This document shows positions 20,086 to 25,899 of a stretch of DNA of 31,300 bases, in pieces (position 1 is the first letter of the stretch; each line of letters begins with the position of its first letter). This DNA is from a virus, in IMG/VR virus record IMGVR_UViG_3300018416_000065, positions 1 to 31,300 of that record; one strand, 5' to 3'. Both the position numbers and the translations under genes were made by a program. Under the pieces are notes generated by a model. It saw only the letters and a program-made list of their open reading frames with translations. It ran no database searches and was not told where the DNA came from.

Positions 20086-20355
20086 TTTTATTGAATTATT
20101 CTGGATGAGCCTATCACCTATCCAGTCACAGGTTATTAAATTGTCTAATGATTTCAATGGTTTAACTATATGACCGTATCCCTTGCCCGAAACCCTTAGC
20201 CTACCCCCGCCAGTGCCACCCCCACCCCCCCGGTAGCCATATACAGCCCCGACATATTTTGGGTATTTTACAACCGTAAAGCCACCAAGCCTCTTACTAC
20301 GTCTGCGAAACTGTAAAGACCCTACATCTAGTAGCCAGTTAAAAAATATTACCAT
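20074..20355 (-). CDS. Doubtful glycine-rich ORF (93 aa)
   Basis: On the - strand, alone among + strand genes. 93 residues, basic, with YRGGGGGTGGGRLRVSGKGYG in the middle; the sequence GFTVVKYPKYVGAVYGYRG looks protein-like, but no ribosome site precedes the ATG. It could be a lone accessory gene divergent from the endonuclease VII operon, a gene remnant, or chance. Family not recognised. Confidence 0.4.
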   Translation of the reverse strand: MVIFFNWLLDVGSLQFRRRSKRLGGFTVVKYPKYVGAVYGYRGGGGGTGGGRLRVSGKGYGHIVKPLKSLDNLITCDWIGDRLIQNNSIKSWG

Positions 20356-20372
20356 GTAAAGCGTTTCAGGGG

Positions 20373-20401
20373 TTGAAGCACAGAGTGGCGTATGTTATGT
20401 T
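20373..20401 (+). promoter_or_regulatory. Promoter before the endonuclease VII operon
   Basis: TTGAAG (20373-20378), a 17-bp spacer and TATGTT (20396-20401), 36 bases before the ATG of the 108-residue gene. Reasonable sigma-70 match. Confidence 0.5.
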
Positions 20402-20437
20402 GGTATCACCACTTAGTTAATTGTTGAAAGAGACACT

Positions 20438-20764
20438 ATGAGTGATGACTTGGGGCAAGACGCCACATTGTTTGAAGACGGAATACCTATCTGGTTAGAC
20501 TTGGAATTTGAGATAGATGATGACGGGATGTTTAACGTCCTGATTTATCTCATTGTGGATGAGTTTGAAGAGAAGGTCATCCGTAAGCCTCTCTATGAGG
20601 TTATAGACTATATTTTAGATGATGAAACCGATTACTCAAGGCTATATGCAGTAGCCAATGAGATGGTTAGAGAATCTGAGCGACTAAGGGAAAAAGCGCA
20701 AATAATAGAAGACAGTACCGCTAATGTATCTGATCTATTTGACGCGCCTTATGACCCAACTTAA
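20438..20764 (+). CDS. Hypothetical acidic protein (108 aa)
   Basis: 108 residues, very acidic, with repeated Asp/Glu (LEFEIDDDGMF, YILDDETDY) and a C-terminal helix (NEMVRESERLREKAQII). Acidic small proteins encoded beside DNA enzymes may act as DNA mimics or inhibitors, but there is no specific evidence. GAAAGAGA lies before the ATG. It overlaps the endonuclease VII gene by 14 bases. Confidence 0.75.
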   Translation: MSDDLGQDATLFEDGIPIWLDLEFEIDDDGMFNVLIYLIVDEFEEKVIRKPLYEVIDYILDDETDYSRLYAVANEMVRESERLREKAQIIEDSTANVSDLFDAPYDPT

Positions 20765-21167
20765 TCTGTTTGATGAAGAGTGGTTAAGCCTGACCTCTTT
20801 CGAGGGGGAGTCTAAGGTGTGTTCTAAGTGCCATGAAGAAAAGCCCTTGTCTGCATTTAGCAATCACTCTGGAGCTAACTACCTTAGACCTGAGTGCAAG
20901 AGTTGCAATAATGAACTCAGTAGAGTGCGAAATGATCTTAGGGCTAAGTACGGTATGCCGGATGAGGACTACACCTGTCCTATCTGCCTGAAGTCTGCTG
21001 AGGAAGTAGATGGTAAAGGCGGTAAGGCTGGGCCTTGGGTTGTGGATCACTGCCACCATACAGATACGTTTAGGGGTTGGCTATGCCATAGCTGCAACCG
21101 TGGTATAGGTGGGTTTGAGGATAATATAATACAGCTAAAGAGAGCTATTAAGTACTTAGGTGCATAG
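20751..21167 (+). CDS. Recombination endonuclease VII
   Basis: Holliday-junction and branched-DNA resolving nuclease of the T4 gp49 family, used to clear DNA before packaging. From the ATG at 20751, 138 residues. The N-terminal part has CSKC (24-27) and CKSC (49-52), an extra zinc knuckle. The endonuclease VII core has CPIC (76-79), the catalytic VDHCHHTD (D99, H100, H102), FRGWLC and CHSCN (C112, C115, N116), where the four Cys bind zinc and D/H/N form the HNH-like active site. The family's C-terminal ILxxA-like helix follows (IIQLKRAIKYL). The frame continues past the TAG into a DUF1127-like stretch. Confidence 0.92.
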   Translation: MTQLNLFDEEWLSLTSFEGESKVCSKCHEEKPLSAFSNHSGANYLRPECKSCNNELSRVRNDLRAKYGMPDEDYTCPICLKSAEEVDGKGGKAGPWVVDHCHHTDTFRGWLCHSCNRGIGGFEDNIIQLKRAIKYLGA

Positions 21168-21179
21168 CGGGTACAGAAT

Positions 21180-21251
21180 TTGTCCGACAAGGACTTAAAT
21201 GATATGGGGATTAGTCGAGGGGAAATCTATGACAGGGTATATCGGCGGTAA
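21180..21251 (+). pseudogene. DUF1127-like peptide in frame after endonuclease VII
   Basis: In the same frame as endonuclease VII, after its TAG and four codons, the sequence reads LSDKDLNDMGISRGEIYDRV to a TAA at 21251. This is the conserved core of DUF1127 (YjiS-like) proteins of alphaproteobacteria. A TTG at 21180 could start a 23-residue peptide, or it could be a remnant or a read-through tail. The rest of 21252-21346 has no gene. Confidence 0.4.
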
Positions 21252-21346
21252 ACGCCTCTAGCCTTTTACTATAGTATACGGCCCCGAAGACAACTTCATT
21301 TTATCATAAAAACAACCAACCGTCAATTACACACTGGCTAAAAAAC

Positions 21347-21360
21347 CAGTTAATTAACTG
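21347..21360. promoter_or_regulatory. 14-bp palindrome next to the late promoter
   Basis: CAGTTAATTAACTG is a perfect palindrome ending one base before the -35 box TTGACC. The position suits an activator or repressor site controlling the late operon. Confidence 0.55.
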
Positions 21361-21390
21361 TTGACCTTACCACTGATTTAATGTTACAAT
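21361..21390 (+). promoter_or_regulatory. Late operon promoter
   Basis: TTGACC (21361-21366), an 18-bp spacer and TACAAT (21385-21390), the best + strand promoter in the window. It precedes the string of structural genes. A 7-codon ORF at 21404 with GGGG upstream overlaps the first gene's ribosome site. Confidence 0.75.
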
Positions 21391-21416
21391 GAAGGGGTAG
21401 GTTATGAAAGGTGTTT

Positions 21417-21674
21417 ATGTCTTTTAACCTATACTATATTCGGGCTGCTATTCAGGCCCGTACAGGCCAAGTTCTCAAGTTTGATAAGATACGTCAACTC
21501 CTTCTAGAAGAGGGCTTAGTATCTCAACAAGAGTTGGATCGTAATCCAATGGCAAAGGAGTTCGACGGATACGGACGATACTTTGCCACCGAAGACTGTT
21601 CAGTAACAGTTCCCCCTGACCCCAAGCGTTTTATAGCAGAATTACTTGACGAAGAGTTTGATGAAGGAGAATAG
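21417..21674 (+). CDS. Hypothetical protein (85 aa), first late gene
   Basis: Start at ATG 21417 with AAAGG five bases upstream. 85 residues; helix-turn-helix-like N-terminal half (YYIRAAIQARTGQVLKFDKI then LLLEEGLVSQQEL) and an acidic end (ELLDEEFDEGE). It could bind DNA or be an early-late regulator, as the pattern of Arg/Lys in the second helix allows; I cannot assign a family. Confidence 0.65.
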   Translation: MSFNLYYIRAAIQARTGQVLKFDKIRQLLLEEGLVSQQELDRNPMAKEFDGYGRYFATEDCSVTVPPDPKRFIAELLDEEFDEGE

Positions 21675-21676
21675 CA

Positions 21677-21823
21677 ATGCCTCAAGGTAAAGGAACTTAT
21701 GGCTCTAAGGTGGGCCGTCCTCCAAAGAAGAAGAAACCAGCCATGATGGGTGGTGGCATGGCCCACAAGAAGGGTAAGCCAAAGATGATGTACGGCGGCA
21801 TGGCTGCTAAGAAGAAGAAGTAA
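21677..21823 (+). CDS. Small Lys/Gly/Met-rich basic protein (48 aa)
   Basis: Begins MPQGKGTYGSKVGRPPKKKK and continues with GGGMAHKK and YGGMAAKKKK. Such short basic proteins are frequent in marine podoviruses, next to packaging genes; their role is unknown, possibly binding DNA or capsid. It has two copies of a G-G-x-A motif seen in larger virion proteins of this window. It follows the previous stop by two bases and starts the next gene in TAATG. Confidence 0.75.
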   Translation: MPQGKGTYGSKVGRPPKKKKPAMMGGGMAHKKGKPKMMYGGMAAKKKK

Positions 21824-22014
21824 TGTGGATCGGGGTTATCCTGATCTGTGCTTCACCCGTAGATGCTAGTAGTTGCGATGTCTTAGTTCGCACTAGTGGC
21901 GGGTTCTTTACTCAGGATACTTGCATAGCTCAAGTCAGAGACGATCTCAGCAATATGAATGTTCAGAACGTCTACACTCGTTACAAATGCTTTGAGATGC
22001 AAGGCTCAGTCTAA
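21823..22014 (+). CDS. Small secreted-like Cys protein (63 aa)
   Basis: Starts in TAATG. The first 16 residues (MWIGVILICASPVDAS) look like a signal peptide with a cleavage-like ASS. The rest has three cysteines (CDV, DTCI, YKCF), suggesting a periplasmic fold with disulfides. Similar short proteins are usual in HMO-2011-type and pelagiphage genomes. A role at the host envelope, for example in lysis or superinfection exclusion, is a guess. Confidence 0.66.
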   Translation: MWIGVILICASPVDASSCDVLVRTSGGFFTQDTCIAQVRDDLSNMNVQNVYTRYKCFEMQGSV

Positions 22015-22038
22015 ACCAACTAAATAATCAAGGCCACT

Positions 22039-22503
22039 ATGTTAGCAGAAACCTTAGCAGTCGTTTCGGCGGCTAATGCCGCTATATCACAAGTCAAGAC
22101 TCTCATAGGGCATGGAAATGATATTTCCTCTATGGGGCGGCACTTGGGTGCTATCCTGACTGCTGAGGAAACTCTCAAGGCTCAGGGAGACGTAAAGAAG
22201 AAGTCACTCTTTTCTACGGCTCTGGGTAAGGATGAGGACTCTTTTGAAGAGTTTATGCAGCTTGAGAAGATTAAAGAGGCTCGTAAGGAAATAGAGTCCA
22301 TGATGCGCTTATATGGGCGTCCGGGGCTTTATCAGGACTGGGTAAATTTTCAGGTTGAGGAACGTAAGCGGAAGAAGGCTGAGGCAGAAGAAAGAGCAAA
22401 GGCCAGAGCATTTATCATGGAAATCATACAGTGGTGTATTGTGTTCCTGATTGTTGCTGGTGGTTGTGCAGGGTTAATTTGGTGGGCGTGGACTTTTAGA
22501 TGA
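22039..22503 (+). CDS. Coiled-coil protein with C-terminal membrane anchor
   Basis: 154 residues. N-terminal 40 are Ala-rich, the middle (about 55-125) is a charged helix/coiled coil, and the last 25 residues hold one membrane helix (IIQWCIVFLIVAGGCAGLIWW). This tail-anchored layout resembles spanin- or holin-associated proteins, but the family is not known to me. It overlaps the next gene by ATGA in the late operon. Confidence 0.7.
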   Translation: MLAETLAVVSAANAAISQVKTLIGHGNDISSMGRHLGAILTAEETLKAQGDVKKKSLFSTALGKDEDSFEEFMQLEKIKEARKEIESMMRLYGRPGLYQDWVNFQVEERKRKKAEAEERAKARAFIMEIIQWCIVFLIVAGGCAGLIWWAWTFR

Positions 22504-22751
22504 CACTGATATCCCACTTTCCTTTACCTAGTATGCCCTTCCAAACTCATGTGAATATTGTTTTTGAAAATGGCGTAGGTGAGCAAGTAGAGAAGAAGGT
22601 ACGGGCTGGAGAAGCGGGTTCTGTAGAACCGATTGATGAGCATACCCCAGTCGAGAACCTCAAGTTAGTTGACCAACGATACGCATATAACCCTGACCCT
22701 AATAAGCTGAGAACACCTACAGGCCAGATAGTGGACTTCGTAGTAGCATGA
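22500..22751 (+). CDS. Hypothetical protein (83 aa)
   Basis: 83 residues, beta-rich and acidic, with VNIVFENGVGEQVEKKVRAG and TPTGQIVDFVVA. No motif. It is coupled by ATGA on both sides to the membrane protein and to the Cys/Lys-rich gene. An ATG eleven codons in is another possible start. Unknown function. Confidence 0.7.
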   Translation: MTLISHFPLPSMPFQTHVNIVFENGVGEQVEKKVRAGEAGSVEPIDEHTPVENLKLVDQRYAYNPDPNKLRTPTGQIVDFVVA

Positions 22752-22993
22752 CCAAGCGTTTAGATAAATCGAAGATGGCCTGTAACAAACCACGGCGTAC
22801 TTCGGGGGGCAGCAAAAAGTTTGTAGTTAAAGCCTGTCAGGACGGCAAGGAGAAGATAGTTCGCTTTGGCGATCCTAATATGAAAATTCGTAAGAGTAAT
22901 CCTAAAGCCCGTAAATCATTCCGCGCACGACACAAATGCTCCACTGCTAAGAACAAGCTCTCTGCGCGGTATTGGTCCTGTAAGAAATGGTAA
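22748..22993 (+). CDS. Small Cys/Lys-rich conserved phage protein (81 aa)
   Basis: 81 residues, very basic, with ACNKPRRTSGGSKKFVVKAC, DGKEKIVRFGDPNMKIRK, RARHKCSTA and YWSCKKW. This string is a well-preserved small phage protein found beside packaging genes in marine podoviruses. Four Cys and many Lys/Arg suggest zinc-dependent nucleic-acid binding. The ATG at 22775 (MACNK) is an alternative start. First of three consecutive small basic proteins of this type. Confidence 0.78.
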   Translation: MTKRLDKSKMACNKPRRTSGGSKKFVVKACQDGKEKIVRFGDPNMKIRKSNPKARKSFRARHKCSTAKNKLSARYWSCKKW

Positions 22994-22997
22994 TCTG

Positions 22998-23150
22998 ATG
23001 GCTGCTAAGAAAAAGAAGGCGAATGACGCCTGTGTGAGAAAAGTAAAACGGCGGTACAAGAAGTGGCCTTCAGCATACGCTTCAGGTGCTGTTGCTAAGT
23101 GCCGAAAAGTTGGTGCGAAGAACTGGGGCAATAAGAGCAAGAAGAAGTAG
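22998..23150 (+). CDS. Small Lys-rich conserved phage protein (50 aa)
   Basis: Begins MAAKKKKANDACVRKVKRRY and continues KKWPSAYASGAVAKCRKVGA. The motif C-x3-K-x8-WPSAYASGA-x3-CRKVGA recurs in cyanophages and other marine phages. Two Cys and about 18 Lys/Arg. Function unknown; presumably binds DNA or acts in head assembly. It follows its neighbours by a few bases. Confidence 0.75.
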   Translation: MAAKKKKANDACVRKVKRRYKKWPSAYASGAVAKCRKVGAKNWGNKSKKK

Positions 23151-23151
23151 C

Positions 23152-23385
23152 ATGGCGGTACGGAAATCTAAAAAAGGAGCCGCCTTAAAGAAGTGGTTTA
23201 AAGAGGATTGGCGTGACGTAAAGACGGGCAAACCCTGTGGTCGTTCGGGTAAGGGCGATAAACGAAAAGGATACCCTGCCTGTCGCCCTGCTTCCCAAGC
23301 AAAAAGTAAATCAGCCAAAAGTGCAGCGCGGAAGAAAACAAGTCCGAAGCGCATTAGCTGGGGCAAAGCAAAGTATAAGGGGTAA
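23152..23385 (+). CDS. DUF5872-like basic protein (77 aa)
   Basis: Start at 23152, right after the previous stop. MAVRKSKKGAALKKWFKEDW, then VKTGKPCGRS and KGYPACRPAS: the W-x-D-x-x-TGKPCGR ... YPACRP pattern of DUF5872. It ends in a Ser/Lys-rich tail. The three adjacent genes share basic charge and Cys pairs and may have arisen from related small modules. Its biochemical role is not established. Confidence 0.78.
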   Translation: MAVRKSKKGAALKKWFKEDWRDVKTGKPCGRSGKGDKRKGYPACRPASQAKSKSAKSAARKKTSPKRISWGKAKYKG

Positions 23386-23387
23386 CC

Positions 23388-23654
23388 ATGTCTGATAATC
23401 GTCTACATCGGATTGAGGAAAAAGTGGATAAACTAGCTGAAGCTATGGTTGAAATGGCTCGTATGGAAGAGCGGCTAGTTTCAGCTTTTAAGAGGATGGA
23501 CAACCTCGTTGAGTACCAATCCAAGATGGATACCCGATTAGATGAAATGGAGAAACAGGCAATAGTTCGCGGTCAGAAGATTGCGTTTGCTGAGAGGTTT
23601 TTCTGGATGGTGGCTACAGGCGCAGTTGGCCTAGCCTTTGTATTTCTGAGGTAG
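23388..23654 (+). CDS. Holin-like protein, coiled coil plus one membrane helix
   Basis: 88 residues: heptad-like helix (about 3-62, RIEEKVDKLAEAMVEMARME) then one membrane segment (FFWMVATGAVGLAFVFL) ending in Arg. The arrangement recalls XhlA-type hemolysin/holin accessory proteins and is usual before the terminase genes in this phage type. It should sit in the inner membrane with the coiled coil in the cytoplasm. The endolysin is not found in the window. Confidence 0.65.
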   Translation: MSDNRLHRIEEKVDKLAEAMVEMARMEERLVSAFKRMDNLVEYQSKMDTRLDEMEKQAIVRGQKIAFAERFFWMVATGAVGLAFVFLR

Positions 23655-23657
23655 AAT

Positions 23658-24029
23658 ATGACTGAGAAAAAATACACAGATAAACAGCTTATGTTTCTGG
23701 AAGCCTTGATGTCTGAAGAGTGTCGAGGCAGTTTGCGTATGGCTATGGACGCTGCTGGTTATTCCAAGGAAACAAGTATTTCATCTGTAGTTGGTCCTCT
23801 GAGAGAAGAGATTAACGATAAAGCCTCAATGACATTGGCTATGAACGCACCTAAAGCGGCGTGGAGCATGGTGGACGTACTTAATGACCCCAGTGCTATG
23901 GGAGCTAGGAACACAGTGGCAGCAGCCCGTGAAGTCCTAGACCGCACAGGTTTGATTAAGAAAGAGCAAGTAGAAGTTAAAAATACAGGCGGGGCAATGT
24001 TTATATTGCCGCCGAAGAGTGAAGATTGA
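23658..24029 (+). CDS. Terminase small subunit
   Basis: 123 residues. An N-terminal DNA-binding part (YTDKQLMFLEALMSEECRGS, then LRMAMDAAGYSKET) resembles the helix-turn-helix of small terminases, followed by a helical oligomerisation part with repeated REVLDRTGL and the tail MFILPPKSED. It should recognise phage DNA and pass it to TerL. The gene ends within the TTG start of the large subunit (TTGAG), so the two are coupled. Confidence 0.85.
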   Translation: MTEKKYTDKQLMFLEALMSEECRGSLRMAMDAAGYSKETSISSVVGPLREEINDKASMTLAMNAPKAAWSMVDVLNDPSAMGARNTVAAAREVLDRTGLIKKEQVEVKNTGGAMFILPPKSED

Positions 24030-25897
24030 GCATTTGGTTAAATAAAACCAGACCAAACAAAACTGCTAAGATACCATACGCCTACAAGCCTTCTGAAGAT
24101 GATCCACTTGTATTAGTGGCTGACGATGAAAAAGCCGTACTTGTAGAAGAGGCATTGGACTACTTAGAGGATGGTCACTCCAGTCGTAAGACCGCTGAAT
24201 GGCTGACTAGTAAGACAGGTGATAAGATTAGTCACCAAGGTCTGATACATATATGGAAGGACAGACGGGGCAAAGACTCTGACAATCCTTCTAAGAGATT
24301 GAAGGAATTAGAGAAGGCTAACCGTAAGCGTAAGCCAAAGACAGCCGCTGAGAAGAAGCTCAGTGCAGCCAAGCGTAAGCAGTCTGATGCTAAGAGACGC
24401 CTCACAGTAGCTAGAAAAAAGCTAGAGGAACTACAGCCTACTCAAGAGTTGGAGACTGCCAATCTAGACTTCTCTGTGATTGAGAGCGAGAGACAAAAGA
24501 AGGAAGTAGTATTTGCACCAAACGCTGGTCCTCAGACAGAGTTTTTGGCGGCTTCTGAAAGAGAAGTGCTATATGGGGGCGCTGCTGGAGGTGGTAAGAG
24601 TTACGGATTACTTGCTGATCCTATGCGCTATTTTGATAACCCTAACTTCAACGGGATCATATTAAGGCGCACGAATGACGAACTCCGCGAACTCATTTGG
24701 AAATCACAAGAACTGTACCCCAAAGCATTTCAAGGAGCAAAGTGGCAAGAGAAGAAATCACAGTGGACGTTCCCGTCAGGAGCGAAACTCTGGCTCACGT
24801 ACCTCGAAAGGGATCAGGACGTTTTACGATACCAAGGTCAGGCATTCACGTACATTGCGTTTGACGAACTGACCCAATATGCCACCCCCTTCGCGTGGAC
24901 GTATATGAGATCACGACTTCGTACAACGGACCAGTCTTTGCCTATATACATGAGAGCCACTACTAACCCCGGAGGTCCGGGGCATGGTTGGGTTAAGAAG
25001 ATGTTTATTGACCCTGCCCCCGTGAATAGAAAGTTTATTGCTAAAGACTTAGATAATGGAGAGGACTTAGTTTATCCTCAAGGACATGCAAAGGCCGGAG
25101 AGCCGTTGTTTTATAGACGGTTTATACCAGCATCTCTCTACGACAACCCCTACCTAACAGAGGACGGTGCGTATGAAGCAAACTTGTTATCATTGCCGGA
25201 GATGCAAAGAAGGCAGTTGCTGGAAGGAGACTGGGGCGTGGCAGACGGAGCCGCGTTTTCAGAGTTCAGAACTTCCATCCATGTCATCGAACCCTATGAT
25301 ATTCCAAGTGACTGGATCAGATTTAGGTCGTGTGACTTTGGATATTCTTCTTTTAGTGCTGTTCATTGGTTTGCTATTGATCCCAGCTACGGCACACTGA
25401 TCAACTACAGGGAATTATACCTGAGTAAGCATACTGGCAGAGACTTAGCCAAGGCCGTACTGGAAGCTGAAGGCTCAGAGTCAATCCAATACGGGGTACT
25501 CGACTCCAGTTGTTGGCATAATCGGGGCCAGATTGGTCCTTCTATAGCCGAAGAGATGATTGCTATGGGCTGTAGATGGCGTCCAAGTGATCGAACCAAC
25601 GGCGCACGTATAGCAGGAAAGAACCGACTACACGAAGTTTTAAAGGTTGACGAAGTAACTGAACTTCCGGGGATACAATTCTTTAATACGTGCAGACAGA
25701 TCATTGCAGATTTGCCTGTACTGCCGTCAGACCCAAGAGGAACTGATGATATTGACCCCAGATACGCAACTGACCACGCATACGACAGCGTAAGGTACGC
25801 AGTTATGAGTAGACCTAGAGCCTTCTCTCCCTTCGATTGGGGGAAAGGCGTTCCACAACAGAGTTGGCAACCCGCTGACGCAACATTTGGGTACTAA
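24026..25897 (+). CDS. Terminase large subunit with N-terminal HTH extension
   Basis: ATP-driven DNA packaging motor and headful nuclease. Start is TTG at 24026. The first 160 residues are unusual: a recombinase-like helix-turn-helix (SSRKTAEWLTSKTGDKISHQ, 52-71) and a strongly basic helical run (95-135). The motor has Walker A GGAAGGGKS (184-192), Walker B YIAFDE (D280, E281), and coupling motif ATTNPGG. The RNase H-like nuclease has CDFGY (D437), VLDSS (D493) and TDHAYDSVRYAV (D583, D587). About 623 residues, longer than typical enzymes because of the extension. It overlaps TerS by four bases. Confidence 0.95.
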   Translation: MSIWLNKTRPNKTAKIPYAYKPSEDDPLVLVADDEKAVLVEEALDYLEDGHSSRKTAEWLTSKTGDKISHQGLIHIWKDRRGKDSDNPSKRLKELEKANRKRKPKTAAEKKLSAAKRKQSDAKRRLTVARKKLEELQPTQELETANLDFSVIESERQKKEVVFAPNAGPQTEFLAASEREVLYGGAAGGGKSYGLLADPMRYFDNPNFNGIILRRTNDELRELIWKSQELYPKAFQGAKWQEKKSQWTFPSGAKLWLTYLERDQDVLRYQGQAFTYIAFDELTQYATPFAWTYMRSRLRTTDQSLPIYMRATTNPGGPGHGWVKKMFIDPAPVNRKFIAKDLDNGEDLVYPQGHAKAGEPLFYRRFIPASLYDNPYLTEDGAYEANLLSLPEMQRRQLLEGDWGVADGAAFSEFRTSIHVIEPYDIPSDWIRFRSCDFGYSSFSAVHWFAIDPSYGTLINYRELYLSKHTGRDLAKAVLEAEGSESIQYGVLDSSCWHNRGQIGPSIAEEMIAMGCRWRPSDRTNGARIAGKNRLHEVLKVDEVTELPGIQFFNTCRQIIADLPVLPSDPRGTDDIDPRYATDHAYDSVRYAVMSRPRAFSPFDWGKGVPQQSWQPADATFGY

Positions 25898-25899
25898 AT

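Noticed and set aside
21404-21427. Seven-codon ORF (MKGVYVF) with a strong ribosome site
   Set aside because: It overlaps the ribosome site of the first late gene; could be a leader peptide but there is no further support, so it is only mentioned under the promoter.
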